DNA of 43,694 nt from Chitinophagales bacterium (GTDB lineage Bacteria; Bacteroidota; Bacteroidia; Chitinophagales; Chitinophagaceae): assembly GCA_030832645.1 (NCBI GenBank), contig JAURIR010000010.1, positions 1 through 43,694 on the forward strand, read 5' to 3'. The notes beneath the pieces are model-generated. The model searched no databases. It had not been told where the DNA came from and saw nothing but the letters and a program-made list of their open reading frames with translations. Of the stretch, positions 16,974 through 25,967 are shown one piece after another. The position numbers and the translations under genes are program-made. The number at the start of each line of letters is the position of its first letter. The stretch's first letter is position 1.

Positions 16974-17768
16974 TTAAATAGCAACCGGCGCTTTGATGGC
17001 AGGATGTGATTGATAATTCATCAACTCAAAATCTTCGAACGTAAAACCAAAAATATCTTTTACTGCAGGATTGATTTTCATAGTTGGCAAGGGGAAAGGA
17101 ATTCTGGTTAACTGCAAATTGGCCTGATCAAAATGATTTTTATACAAATGAACATCTCCAAAACTGTGAACAAAATCTCCCAACTTCAGGTCGCATACTT
17201 GCGCTACCATCATGGTCAATAACGCATAAGATGCTATGTTGAAGGGCACTCCCAAAAATACATCCGCAGATCGCTGGTACAACTGACAAGACAATTTGCC
17301 GTCCGCAACATAAAATTGAAATATGGTATGGCAAGGCATCAAGGCCATCTTTGAAAGCTCGCCTACATTCCAAGCGCTGACGATCAATCGTCTGCTGTCT
17401 GGATTTTTTTTAATCTGATCAATCAACTCAACAATTTGATCGTGCGTTTTACCATCAACACCTTCCCATGATCTCCATTGTTTTCCGTACACAGGACCCA
17501 ACTCACCTTTTTCGTCCGCCCATTCATCCCAAATACTTACACCATTTTCCTTCAGGTAACGAATATTGGTTTCGCCTTTCAAAAACCACAACAACTCATG
17601 TATGATGCTTCTTAGATGAAGTTTTTTGGTGGTGACCATCGGAAATCCTTCCGCCAAATTGAATCTCATCTGATATCCAAAAACACTTCTAGTTCCGGTA
17701 CCCGTTCTATCACTTTTATCGGTACCGTTCTCTAGAATATGTTTGATCAAATCCTGATACTGTTGCAT
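16974..17768 (-). CDS. thyA: Thymidylate synthase ThyA
   Basis: Converts dUMP to dTMP using methylene-tetrahydrofolate. The 264 residues match the classic ThyA length. Recognisable parts are the phosphate-binding loop [12 protein letters not shown] near residue 20, the catalytic cysteine in [14 protein letters not shown], the following [20 protein letters not shown] and the C-terminal residues ending APVAI. It is 7 bases downstream of the pafA-like gene and upstream of folA, a frequent functional pairing. Confidence 0.98.
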   Translation of the reverse strand: MQQYQDLIKHILENGTDKSDRTGTGTRSVFGYQMRFNLAEGFPMVTTKKLHLRSIIHELLWFLKGETNIRYLKENGVSIWDEWADEKGELGPVYGKQWRSWEGVDGKTHDQIVELIDQIKKNPDSRRLIVSAWNVGELSKMALMPCHTIFQFYVADGKLSCQLYQRSADVFLGVPFNIASYALLTMMVAQVCDLKLGDFVHSFGDVHLYKNHFDQANLQLTRIPFPLPTMKINPAVKDIFGFTFEDFELMNYQSHPAIKAPVAI

Positions 17769-17775
17769 CTCGTCT

Positions 17776-19380
17776 TTATTTTACTACTTCATGAATAACC
17801 GTTCCCACATTGCCGCTTGGCATTTGAACTTTCAAAATAGCTGCAAGCGTTCCAGCAATATCACTCATGTATACTTTTCTGTTGGTCTTTCCCTGGTTCA
17901 CACCCCATCCCATCCACAACAATGGAATATGTGCATCATAAGGATACATGGTTCCATGGGTAGATCCTGTAGCAGCACCAAAGAAATAATTTGACTTGTA
18001 AACTACTTGCACGTCTCCTGCCAATTTTTGATTGTATCCTTTCTGAAACATCTCTTTGTACTCGGCTGGTAAATTTGCAGCATTGATATCATCGTTATCA
18101 AAAGCAGTTAGCACATCGTCGTCTTTTTTCAATTCATTGATAAAGAAATGTTTTACTGCTGTGTAATCTGCACCCAACGAATCCAAGTATTTTTTATCGA
18201 GATAAAATTGATTGTTTGCCTGGGATTCAATCAACCTTGACAATCCAAATTTTTTGATGGTTTCGGCTTCGGCTTTTTTATTGGACTTCATTGATTTTGC
18301 CGGCAACTTGTTCTCGTTCATATAGGCTGGAACGTGCGCTACTCCGTGATCTGCTGTTAAAAAGAAAATATAATTTCCCTTTCCAACTTTTTTATCGAGG
18401 TAATCAAAAAAGCTTGCTAGCTCCTGATCCAATTTAATATAATTGTCTTCCACTTCCACAGAATTAGGACCAAATGCATGTCCAATATAATCCGGTGAGG
18501 AAAGGCTGATGGCAAGAAAATCGGTCACACTGTCTGCACCCATCTTTTCAGCATCTACGGCAGCCTTTGAAAATTCCAGTGTCAGTGTATTTCCCCAAGG
18601 AGTTGAAGCAATAGCTCCATAATTTTTCCCAATGTTTGCATCAAGCTTTCTCGGAAATGGCGCTTTCGCATACGCTGGATCATTGATGTTGCTTTGCACA
18701 TAGGTATTCCAAGGGAAACTTAAGTTCCAGTTGAGTGCATACATGGAATCGACTATTTTTTTCTGATTGAAAGCAGTTGCCCAGGGGGTTAACTCTTTCA
18801 TGTACCAGGTGCTGGATACAAAATTTCCCGAACCAGGTTCGTACCAATAAGCAGCATCCGCAGCATGGCCTGCAGGCAAAATGCTTCCACGGTCTTTGAT
18901 GGCAACGCCAATGACTTTGGACCTAAAATTAGTGGCAAGTTCCAATTCGTCGGTAATGGTTGTTACAGTTAAGTTTTTGGGAGACATGGGTTCTTTGTTG
19001 CCCACCCCGCCTACGATTTTCACACCATCGTCTTCTACACAGTAAATCATTTTTTTCTGAGACCTGTCGTACCAATCATTTCCCATGATACCGTTGAGCG
19101 CAGGAACAGAACCCGTGTAAACAGAGGCATGGCCTGCCGCTGTAACGGTTTGCGCGTAAGAAATAAACGCATTCTCACAAGAAAAACCTTCCCTCAATAC
19201 TCGTTTGAATCCGTTTGCACCAAATCGGTGTTGGTACCTATAGAGATAGTCCCACCTCATCTGATCTACCATCATCCCAACCACCAGCTTGGGAGAAGAG
19301 GAAGGTTTGGCAGTTTTCTGGGCAAAAAGAGATACAGAGCAGGAGAGTAGAAGGATTGCGATAAAAAATGACTTTTTCAT
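17776..19380 (-). CDS. PafA-like secreted alkaline phosphatase
   Basis: A 534-residue exported phosphomonoesterase of the alkaline phosphatase superfamily. The signal peptide covers about residues 1-20 (core [16 protein letters not shown]). The first metal aspartate is D39 in [11 protein letters not shown]80 in [14 protein letters not shown] is the expected nucleophile and N101 in GIMGNDWYD a phosphate ligand. K162 and R164 in [12 protein letters not shown] sit at the positions of the active-site Lys/Arg pair described for PafA of Elizabethkingia/Chryseobacterium. [13 protein letters not shown] holds distal metal ligands. It probably releases phosphate from organic phosphates in the periplasm. 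It leads the group pafA-like, thyA, folA, methyltransferase relative. Confidence 0.9.
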   Translation of the reverse strand: MKKSFFIAILLLSCSVSLFAQKTAKPSSSPKLVVGMMVDQMRWDYLYRYQHRFGANGFKRVLREGFSCENAFISYAQTVTAAGHASVYTGSVPALNGIMGNDWYDRSQKKMIYCVEDDGVKIVGGVGNKEPMSPKNLTVTTITDELELATNFRSKVIGVAIKDRGSILPAGHAADAAYWYEPGSGNFVSSTWYMKELTPWATAFNQKKIVDSMYALNWNLSFPWNTYVQSNINDPAYAKAPFPRKLDANIGKNYGAIASTPWGNTLTLEFSKAAVDAEKMGADSVTDFLAISLSSPDYIGHAFGPNSVEVEDNYIKLDQELASFFDYLDKKVGKGNYIFFLTADHGVAHVPAYMNENKLPAKSMKSNKKAEAETIKKFGLSRLIESQANNQFYLDKKYLDSLGADYTAVKHFFINELKKDDDVLTAFDNDDINAANLPAEYKEMFQKGYNQKLAGDVQVVYKSNYFFGAATGSTHGTMYPYDAHIPLLWMGWGVNQGKTNRKVYMSDIAGTLAAILKVQMPSGNVGTVIHEVVK

Positions 19381-19403
19381 TCAACTGATTTTTGGGAACC
19401 CGA

Positions 19404-19411
19404 CAAAGTTA
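19404..19411 (-). promoter_or_regulatory. -7 element of the pafA-like/thyA/folA group
   Basis: Minus-strand TAACTTTG is a perfect TAnnTTTG match 23 bases before the ATG at 19380. A TTTA lies roughly 20 bases upstream of it in place of the -33 TTTG. Confidence 0.55.
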
Positions 19412-19480
19412 GGGTAATGAACCCCTAATAAATGGTGGATTTTATAAACATTCTAGCACTCAAAGTGTTTTTAAAAAATT

Positions 19481-19488
19481 TATCTTTG
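19481..19488 (+). promoter_or_regulatory. -7 element of the oxoamine synthase gene
   Basis: TATCTTTG is a perfect TAnnTTTG match ending 28 bases before the ATG at 19517. No clear -33 TTTG is seen. It forms a divergent pair with the element at 19404-19411; the 136-base gap between the two genes contains no other gene. Confidence 0.55.
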
Positions 19489-19516
19489 CAGCAGTAAAAA
19501 CCCAATTAATTGCGTC

Positions 19517-20773
19517 ATGGCAGATATTTTCGAAAGACTCATTAAAAACTACGGTCCAATAGGCCAGCATCGTGAAAGAGCTCATGGTTATTTTGCTTTT
19601 CCAAAATTGGAGGGAGAAATCGGTGCTAGAATGCAGTTCAGAGGAAAGGAAAAGATCGTTTGGAGCCTCAATAATTACCTTGGTTTGGCCAATCATCCTG
19701 AAGTAAGAAAAGCGGATGCAGATGCAGGAGCCCAATATGGCCTGGCCCAGCCGATGGGTGCCAGAATGATGAGTGGTAACTCAAATTTCCACGAACAACT
19801 AGAAAAAGAGTTGGCAGCATTTGAAATGAAAGAGGATGCAATTCTTGTGAATTTCGGATACCAGGGAATGGTAAGTTTGGTGGATGTTCTCTGCTCCAGA
19901 CACGATGTGATTGTATACGATGCCGAAAGCCATGCTTGTATCATAGACGGATTGAGATTACATACCGGACACCGCTTCGTTTTCAAACACAACGATATTG
20001 CAGATTGCGAAAAACAATTGCAGCGTGCGCAGGCACTGATTGACAAGCAAAATGCAGGAGGTATATTGCTTATCACCGAAGGTGTATTTGGAATGGCAGG
20101 CGATCAGGGAAAATTGAAAGAAATCGTTGCACTGAAATCGTCGTATAATTTCAGACTATTGGTTGATGATGCACACGGATTTGGAACACTTGGAAAAACA
20201 GGAGCTGGCGCAGGCGAAGAGCAAGGAGTGCAAGATCAAATTGATCTTTACTTCTCCACCTTTGCAAAATCAATGGCTTCTATTGGCGCTTTCATTGCAG
20301 GCCCAAAACAAATCATTGACTACATCCGATACAATATAAGAAGTCAGATTTTTGCAAAATCACTCCCCATGCCTTTGGTCATCGGTAATTTGAAGCGACT
20401 TGAATTATTGAAAACACAGCCTTCTCTCAAAGACAAGCTATGGGAAAATGCCCTGAAACTTCAAAATGGATTAAAAGAAAAGGGATTTGATATTGGAAAA
20501 ACAGACTCGGTAGTAACCCCGGTATATATGAAAGGTGGTGTAGAAGAAGCTACTTCCATGGTAACCGACCTTAGAGAGAATTACAATATTTTTTGTTCAA
20601 TTGTGGTATACCCTGTTATTCCAAAGGGACACATCATCTACAGGCTCATACCTACTGCTGTGCATACCGACGAGGATATTCAACTCACCTTAAAAGCATT
20701 TGAGGAAACGAAAAAGAAATTGGATCAGGGAGCTTACAAGAGTGAGATGATTCCACAAATGGCGGAGGCGTAA
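19517..20773 (+). CDS. Alpha-oxoamine synthase-family PLP enzyme (lipid-type acyltransferase?)
   Basis: A 418-residue fold-type I PLP enzyme of the group that condenses an amino acid with an acyl thioester (KBL, BioF, ALA synthase, serine palmitoyltransferase). Features seen are N52-N53-Y54 in SLNNYLGLANHP, the cofactor-stacking H139 in DAESHACIIDG, D217/H220 in VDDAHGFGTLGKTG, and the PLP lysine K251 in STFAKSMASIGAF. The N-terminus (DIFERLIKNYGPIGQHRERA) and PMGARMMSGNS mark a Bacteroidota subfamily unlike the BioF consensus. Candidates are serine palmitoyltransferase, cysteate acyltransferase for capnine sulfonolipids, or glycine C-acetyltransferase; the sequence alone does not choose. ubiX follows after 7 bases. 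Confidence 0.82.
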   Translation: MADIFERLIKNYGPIGQHRERAHGYFAFPKLEGEIGARMQFRGKEKIVWSLNNYLGLANHPEVRKADADAGAQYGLAQPMGARMMSGNSNFHEQLEKELAAFEMKEDAILVNFGYQGMVSLVDVLCSRHDVIVYDAESHACIIDGLRLHTGHRFVFKHNDIADCEKQLQRAQALIDKQNAGGILLITEGVFGMAGDQGKLKEIVALKSSYNFRLLVDDAHGFGTLGKTGAGAGEEQGVQDQIDLYFSTFAKSMASIGAFIAGPKQIIDYIRYNIRSQIFAKSLPMPLVIGNLKRLELLKTQPSLKDKLWENALKLQNGLKEKGFDIGKTDSVVTPVYMKGGVEEATSMVTDLRENYNIFCSIVVYPVIPKGHIIYRLIPTAVHTDEDIQLTLKAFEETKKKLDQGAYKSEMIPQMAEA

Positions 20774-20780
20774 GCAACAA

Positions 20781-21344
20781 ATGTCTAACAGGAAAATCAT
20801 TATTGCTATTACCGGGGCAAGTGGCTCCATCTATGCACATCTGCTTATACAGAAGCTTCGACTGATCAAAGATCAATGGAACGAATTGGCCATTGTCTTC
20901 TCTGATAATGCAAAGACGGTCTGGAAAACAGAATTAGGGAACGAGGATTTCAATAAGATTGAATTTCCCATTTTTGAAAAAAATGATTTCAATGCACCCT
21001 TTGCATCCGGTTCAGGAAGATTTGATACCATGATCATCATTCCCTGTTCGATGGGAACTCTGGGAAGAATCGCGAATGGAATTTCAGGAGATCTGATCAC
21101 CAGAGCCGCAGATGTTGTATTGAAGGAAAGAAGAAAACTTATTTGTGTAGTTCGAGAAACGCCCTACAACCTCGTTCATATTAAAAACATGGAAACCATC
21201 ACATTGGCTGGTGGTATTGTTTGTCCTGCAACTCCCTCGTTTTACTCCAACCCAACAACAGTGGAAGAAGTAGCAGCTACTGTGGTAGACAGAGTAATTG
21301 ATTTGGCAGGATTTGACATTAAAACCTACCGCTGGGGAAATTGA
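20781..21344 (+). CDS. ubiX: Flavin prenyltransferase UbiX
   Basis: Makes prenylated FMN from FMN and dimethylallyl phosphate, the cofactor of UbiD-type decarboxylases. The 187-residue protein shows IAITGASGSIYAHLL at the N-terminus, the IIIPCSMGTLGRIANGISGD flavin and phosphate region, RRKLICVVRETPYNLVHIKN with the conserved Arg-Glu-Thr-Pro, and CPATPSFYSNP with VVDRVIDLAG at the end. No ubiD homologue is in the window, so its client enzyme must be elsewhere. It is probably co-transcribed with the oxoamine synthase and converges on lolA with a 3-base gap. Confidence 0.95.
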   Translation: MSNRKIIIAITGASGSIYAHLLIQKLRLIKDQWNELAIVFSDNAKTVWKTELGNEDFNKIEFPIFEKNDFNAPFASGSGRFDTMIIIPCSMGTLGRIANGISGDLITRAADVVLKERRKLICVVRETPYNLVHIKNMETITLAGGIVCPATPSFYSNPTTVEEVAATVVDRVIDLAGFDIKTYRWGN

Positions 21345-21347
21345 CCC

Positions 21348-22022
21348 TTATCTTAAATCAATTACTTCAACACCCGGATATTTCTTTGGATTGAAACTAA
21401 ACGCATCGTCTGCAATACTTGCAGTGGTATTGATTGAATTGATGGCATATAGATATCGGTTGCCACTTTTTTCAAACACACGTGTAGACATGATTACACT
21501 GCTTGCTTTATCAACCTCCAGCACCACTTTGAAAAATGGTTTTGTTTTATCGATGGGTGTTAACTCAACCACCTTGTAGGTCTTGCCCGCTTTTTTTACA
21601 TCGGGTGCCAAAACAAACAAGAAATCTTTATCGTAAAAATTAGTAAAGAGTTTTTGCGGGGTGATGGAACCAGAGCTATTGTCAACTGCTGATACTTGGA
21701 CTTCTTTAGCTGCAACATCATAGGTCCATACCGTTGTTCCATCGCAGAAAATTTCTTGACCGGTAATTGAAACACGGTATTTTACTCCCTTCATCATTAC
21801 GCTGCCAGATTTTACACCTTGAGGCTTACCAGCTGCATTTTCTATTTTGAGAGCAAAGGATGCCTTGATGGCTTTAAATGTTTTAAATTTCGTGCTAACA
21901 GCATCCAATACCTTCTTGGCTTCTGGATCACTTTTACCCATCCCTTTTGGAGCCTGGGCAACTACCTGCAATGTCAAAACAAACGAGAAAAGTAGGAAAG
22001 CTATTTTATGGATTAAACGCAT
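21348..22022 (-). CDS. lolA: LolA-like outer-membrane lipoprotein carrier
   Basis: A 224-residue periplasmic protein with a signal peptide (IAFLLFSFVLTLQVVAQA). The mature sequence follows the LolA pattern: VLDAVSTKFKTFKAIKASFAL at the start, GSVMMKGVKYRVSITGQEIF CDGTTVWTYD (residues about 80-110), then VVELTPIDK and FKVVLEVDKASSVIM. LolA carries lipoproteins from the LolCDE transporter across the periplasm. It follows ftsK by 33 bases, a pairing also found in gammaproteobacteria (ftsK-lolA). Some Bacteroidota LolA-fold proteins may have other lipid-binding roles. Confidence 0.85.
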   Translation of the reverse strand: MRLIHKIAFLLFSFVLTLQVVAQAPKGMGKSDPEAKKVLDAVSTKFKTFKAIKASFALKIENAAGKPQGVKSGSVMMKGVKYRVSITGQEIFCDGTTVWTYDVAAKEVQVSAVDNSSGSITPQKLFTNFYDKDFLFVLAPDVKKAGKTYKVVELTPIDKTKPFFKVVLEVDKASSVIMSTRVFEKSGNRYLYAINSINTTASIADDAFSFNPKKYPGVEVIDLR

Positions 22023-22055
22023 TTTTAAGCTTGGGTTTTGACGGCAAAGAAAAGA

Positions 22056-24536
22056 CTATTCTATTGATTTTAAAAACTGATCGAGTTCGTATTCGGTCTT
22101 AAATAACACTTCTCTAACTTTAGAACCCTTGCTCGGACCAACAATACCGGCTGCCTCCAATTGATCCATGAGTCTGCCTGCACGATTGTATCCCAACTTT
22201 AAACGCCTTTGAATCAATGAAGTAGAACCCATTTGGCTCTGAACAATCAGCGATGCCGCTTCATTAAATAGAGGATCCTTGCTCAACAAATCCAAATCGC
22301 GGTCCTCGTTTTCTTTTTCGTCGATCACTTCGGGAAGCTCAAATGCAGACGGATATCCCTTTTGTTCCCCTATGAATTCAACTACTTTTTCCACTTCTGG
22401 TGTATCAACGAATACGCACTGCACCCTGGTTACTTCGCCTTGATAGGAAACCAACATGTCACCTCGTCCTATCAATTGCTCCGCTCCACCTAAGTCTAAG
22501 ATGGTTCTACTGTCCACCTTTGAGGACACTTTGAATGCAATACGGGCAGGAAAATTAGCCTTAATGGTTCCCGTAATGATATTTACAGAAGGGCGCTGTG
22601 TTGCCACAATCAAATGAATACCAATGGCTCTTGCCAGTTGCGCCAATCGTGCGATAGGTGTTTCAATTTCTTTACCGGCTGTCATGATCAAATCTGCAAA
22701 CTCATCAATAACCAACACGATGAACGGTAAAAATTTATGTCCCTTTTCTGGATTTAATTTTCTTGAAACAAATTTCTCATTGTACTCGCGAATATTTCTA
22801 CAACCAGCATCTTTCAACAGGTCGTATCGCTCGTCCATTTCAATACACAACGCATTCAACGTGTTCACCACTTTTCTGGTATCGGTGATAATTGCATCCT
22901 CTTCACCTGGAAGTTTAGCCAAAAAATGTTTTTCTATGATCCGATATAGACTAAGTTCAACTTTCTTGGGATCTACCAATACAAATTTGAGTTGAGAGGG
23001 ATGTTTCTTGTAAAGCAGTGAAACAAGAATAGCATTCAATCCAACCGATTTACCTTGACCCGTAGCACCGGCCATTAATAAATGTGGCATGGTAGCAAGA
23101 TCTACGATGAAATTTTCATTATCAATCTTCTTACCCAATGCAATGGGCAATGCAAAATCATTCTTTTGGAATTTTTCAGAACCGAGGAGTGACCTCATAC
23201 CTACTATACTCTTCTTCACGTTAGGCACTTCAATACCAATGGTTCCTTTTCCCGGGATTGGAGCAATGATACGAATGCCCAAGGCCGATAAACTCAATGC
23301 AATATCGTCTTCTAGATTCTTGATGCGGGATATCCTCACTCCGGCAGCAGGAATGATTTCATAAAGCGTTACTGTTGGACCAACTGTTGCAAATATTTTC
23401 TGGATTTCAATATCATAATCCTGTAAGGTCTTCATGATTTGGCTCTTGTTGGCCTCCAATTCATGTTGGTCCATCACAATTTTTTCTCCGGAATGCTGAG
23501 CAAGTAAATCAAGGGATGGATACTTGTATCCTTTTAAATCTGCAATCGGATCATAATTGGGAGATGCCAATACTGTTGCTGCAGATTTAATTATTGGCTC
23601 GTCTTTCGGGATGGGTTTGATTTCCAGCGGAAGATCTTCTTTCAGGTCTTCTTTTACTTCCTCTTTAACAGGCTCCTCAATTTCTATTGATTTCACCACT
23701 GGAGTCACTTCTGGTTCCGAGATTGGCTCTTGAATACTGTTCAATGGGCCCATCAACGGATCAGAAAGAGGCTGAAGATGAAAGTTGTTTTCAGATTCCT
23801 TCAGTGAATTTCCTTCGGTAATATCCAGTCTTGGCTGAACTTCTTCGGGGGCTGCAACAATTTCTTCAGAAACCTGGTCCAATGAAGTATCGTCTAATAC
23901 AGCAGATTTAGTAAGTGAAAAAACCGGCCATTTGAAAATGGGATTGAATCGCCATATCACATAAGAAAAGATCGACAAAGAAAGTAATGCAAAGGTTCCT
24001 GCCCAACCGATCACGCCTTTCAACCAGTCGGCAGCAAATTTTCCGAAAGCACCACCCCAATTGAAGGTTGAATGAGGGGCAAAGAAAGATGCACTGACAC
24101 TCACCACCAACAATCCCATCATTAGATAGCGAACATTTCTGGAAATAGAGAATACAGATTTATCAAAGAGTAAATTCACACCCACAACAAAGAATAAAGA
24201 GCAAAAGAGGTAGGATGCAATTCCGAATCCGTATTCAAAAAATACAAATGCCACATAGGCACCAAAGCTTCCCAGGAGGTTATTGATTTCAAGATCATTG
24301 GGGCGTAGTATTCTAGCACCCATATCACGAATCTTGTCTTGGTCTTCCGACCATGTAAAAAGGTAGGATGTAAACGAAACAAATAAAAAGAAACAAACAA
24401 AAAGAAAAACAGAACCGATAATTTTAAGGGTTCGCTCATCACGAACAAGTGATTTCACTTCTATCACTTCCTCTTTGTCATCAACTAAATTTTCAGCTTC
24501 TACTTCTTTTTTAGTTGATTTTAATCGATTGGCCAT
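22056..24536 (-). CDS. ftsK: DNA translocase FtsK
   Basis: A division-site DNA pump of 826 residues that clears and aligns chromosome termini. Four to five membrane helices occupy about residues 30-190. An acidic, proline-rich linker (about 195-310) follows. The motor domain has a Walker A at GATGQGKSVGLN and a Walker B at VLVIDEFADLIM, plus IARLAQLARAIGIHLIVATQ RPS (positions near 620). The C-terminal winged-helix gamma domain, which reads KOPS-like sequences, contains STSLIQRRLKLGYNRAGRLMDQLE (near 770-793). The ATG at 24536 precedes a charged cytoplasmic N-tail. Confidence 0.97.
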   Translation of the reverse strand: MANRLKSTKKEVEAENLVDDKEEVIEVKSLVRDERTLKIIGSVFLFVCFFLFVSFTSYLFTWSEDQDKIRDMGARILRPNDLEINNLLGSFGAYVAFVFFEYGFGIASYLFCSLFFVVGVNLLFDKSVFSISRNVRYLMMGLLVVSVSASFFAPHSTFNWGGAFGKFAADWLKGVIGWAGTFALLSLSIFSYVIWRFNPIFKWPVFSLTKSAVLDDTSLDQVSEEIVAAPEEVQPRLDITEGNSLKESENNFHLQPLSDPLMGPLNSIQEPISEPEVTPVVKSIEIEEPVKEEVKEDLKEDLPLEIKPIPKDEPIIKSAATVLASPNYDPIADLKGYKYPSLDLLAQHSGEKIVMDQHELEANKSQIMKTLQDYDIEIQKIFATVGPTVTLYEIIPAAGVRISRIKNLEDDIALSLSALGIRIIAPIPGKGTIGIEVPNVKKSIVGMRSLLGSEKFQKNDFALPIALGKKIDNENFIVDLATMPHLLMAGATGQGKSVGLNAILVSLLYKKHPSQLKFVLVDPKKVELSLYRIIEKHFLAKLPGEEDAIITDTRKVVNTLNALCIEMDERYDLLKDAGCRNIREYNEKFVSRKLNPEKGHKFLPFIVLVIDEFADLIMTAGKEIETPIARLAQLARAIGIHLIVATQRPSVNIITGTIKANFPARIAFKVSSKVDSRTILDLGGAEQLIGRGDMLVSYQGEVTRVQCVFVDTPEVEKVVEFIGEQKGYPSAFELPEVIDEKENEDRDLDLLSKDPLFNEAASLIVQSQMGSTSLIQRRLKLGYNRAGRLMDQLEAAGIVGPSKGSKVREVLFKTEYELDQFLKSIE

Positions 24537-24586
24537 TAATGGGTTTCGGTTTTGGATCTAGTAATCAGGTATAAAAATACATCAAT

Positions 24587-24973
24587 TTATTTCCTTAGGA
24601 AAGTCCAGGCCAAACATAACCATCCCAAGATCATAAGAAGTCCTCCCAATGGAGTAACTAACACAATGAAGGTCGGATACCCAATAGCTTGTTGTTTCAA
24701 GAAAGTGAGTAAGTAAATAGAGCCAGAGAAAGAAAGAATTCCACAACCAAAGAAGCGTGCCGCCCATAGAATAAGCTGCTGTGGAAATCGTTCATGAAGA
24801 ATACCAACCAATACAATTGCAATGCCATGGAGCATCTGGTAATTAGTGGCAGTATGAAAAGATTGGAGCGATTCTGGAGTAAGAATGGACTTCAATGCAT
24901 GGGCACCAAATGCTCCCAAGGCAACGGCCAACGCACAACACAGGGCTCCAATAACAATTATTTTTTTATGCAT
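24587..24973 (-). CDS. DUF423 small membrane protein (YgdD-like)
   Basis: A 128-residue integral membrane protein with four predicted helices. The N-terminal motif ALAVALGAFGAHALKSIL and the TNYQMLHGIAIVLVG segment are diagnostic of the DUF423 family (E. coli YgdD). No function is established for the family. Its start overlaps the end of aroK by 8 bases, and ftsK follows after 50 bases, so it is likely in a SET-aroK-DUF423-ftsK-lolA unit. Confidence 0.9.
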   Translation of the reverse strand: MHKKIIVIGALCCALAVALGAFGAHALKSILTPESLQSFHTATNYQMLHGIAIVLVGILHERFPQQLILWAARFFGCGILSFSGSIYLLTFLKQQAIGYPTFIVLVTPLGGLLMILGWLCLAWTFLRK

Positions 24974-25490
24974 GTGAAAGATGGTTTTTGATCAAATCGA
25001 TCGGACAGTCATCGCCTTGATAGTGCAATCGTGCTTGTTTATAAAAAGGAGTTCTTTCAGAAATTTTATTTTTTATATACAACTCGAGTTCAGACGTGGA
25101 TAATCCTGCAATCAATGGACGATGGGCTTTTCCTTTTTCCAATCGTGCTAACAAAACAGGAAGGATCGGATCCAACCAAACGGTTAACCCATGCTGATTC
25201 ATGAATTGAATATTTTCGTGATAGCACGGAGTACCGCCTCCGCATGCTACAATACCGTGAATGATAGAAGGATCTGTATTTTTTTCATTCACCATTTCGC
25301 GCAACACAGACGATTCAATTTTTCTGAATTCTTTTTCTCCTCTGGTATCAAACAATTGACGTATGGATGATTTTTCTCTTTCTTCAATGGTTGAATCAAG
25401 GTCAACAAAGGGCACTTGAAAATATGCAGCAATCGTTTTTCCGCAGTGCGATTTACCAGACCCCATAAAACCAATTATAAAAATCAACAT
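24966..25490 (-). CDS. aroK: Shikimate kinase AroK
   Basis: Phosphorylates shikimate at O3 in the aromatic amino acid pathway. The 174-residue protein has a Walker A at GFMGSGKSHCGKTIA, the shikimate-binding aspartates in FVDLDSTIEE, the substrate arginine in GEKEFRKIE, the GGGTPCYHEN glycine loop and the LID arginine in KGKAHRPLI, followed by ERTPFYKQA. The frame extends to a TTG at 25520, but the ATG at 25490 gives the standard N-terminus MLIFIIGFMG. It lies 35 bases after the SET gene. Confidence 0.96.
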   Translation of the reverse strand: MLIFIIGFMGSGKSHCGKTIAAYFQVPFVDLDSTIEEREKSSIRQLFDTRGEKEFRKIESSVLREMVNEKNTDPSIIHGIVACGGGTPCYHENIQFMNQHGLTVWLDPILPVLLARLEKGKAHRPLIAGLSTSELELYIKNKISERTPFYKQARLHYQGDDCPIDLIKNHLSHA

Positions 25491-25525
25491 GCCTTTGAGA
25501 TTAACAAAATATAACAGCAACGAAA

Positions 25526-25909
25526 TTACTGAACTTCAAACCAAACTAGTTTTGGGTCGTCGTAAGAGCCATTGTAATTGATGAAAAGCTCTTCCCCTTT
25601 TTTGATATCAACCACCGTTTGAATAGTCATCATCTCACTTTCATAATCCATCTCGTATTCGCAGTTGGAAGTATAGGAATGATTGTAAATAGATATATAT
25701 CCCAACCCCACACAACATTGCTTCTTTTCACCGCCCCATTCAAAAATATAATCATGTAATTTGGTCTGATCAAGCGAGGTTCTATCGTGGCTTTCCATCA
25801 CAATGACCGGTGAAATTTCAATGATGGTTCTTGCAGGTATCTCTTCCATTGCAAACACGCCCCTGCCTCTCTCTTTCGTGGGCAGGATGACGAGGTAAGG
25901 TTGTATCAT
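25526..25909 (-). CDS. SET-domain protein, putative protein-lysine methyltransferase
   Basis: A compact 127-residue protein that is almost wholly a SET domain. GRGVFAMEEIPARTIIEISP begins the fold, YNHSYTSNCEYEMD corresponds to the SAM-binding NHSxxPNC motif (with Thr-Ser instead of Pro), and IKKGEELFINYNGS corresponds to the GEELxxxY catalytic end. There is no post-SET cysteine cluster. SET proteins methylate lysines in proteins; bacterial targets are mostly unknown. It is the promoter-proximal gene ahead of aroK and diverges from mgtE. Confidence 0.8.
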   Translation of the reverse strand: MIQPYLVILPTKERGRGVFAMEEIPARTIIEISPVIVMESHDRTSLDQTKLHDYIFEWGGEKKQCCVGLGYISIYNHSYTSNCEYEMDYESEMMTIQTVVDIKKGEELFINYNGSYDDPKLVWFEVQ

Positions 25910-25918
25910 AACTTATTA

Positions 25919-25948
25919 TTGTGGGCTAGAAAACTATGATTAATTTCG
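25919..25948 (+). promoter_or_regulatory. Candidate promoter of the mgtE operon
   Basis: A TTG at 25919-25921 is followed after exactly 19 bases by TAATTTCG at 25941-25948, one mismatch from TAnnTTTG. This is the usual Bacteroidota -33/-7 arrangement. The leader would be about 15 bases, too short for a magnesium riboswitch, so magnesium control probably acts through the transporter's own cytosolic domains. Confidence 0.5.
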
Positions 25949-25967
25949 CAAAAATCTGCCTTCCCAG

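Noticed and set aside
19452-19470. GCACTCAAAGTGT inverted repeat upstream of the oxoamine synthase
   Set aside because: The arms are only four bases, no T-tract follows, and such short palindromes are expected by chance.
20762-20770. GGCGGAGGCG ahead of ubiX, resembling a Shine-Dalgarno sequence
   Set aside because: It falls in the last codons of the oxoamine synthase (MAEA) and has poor complementarity beyond GGAGG; likely coincidental.
25922-25967. Magnesium riboswitch upstream of mgtE
   Set aside because: The predicted leader is only about 15 bases and the whole gap to the SET gene is 58 bases, too short for an M-box or mgtA-type element.
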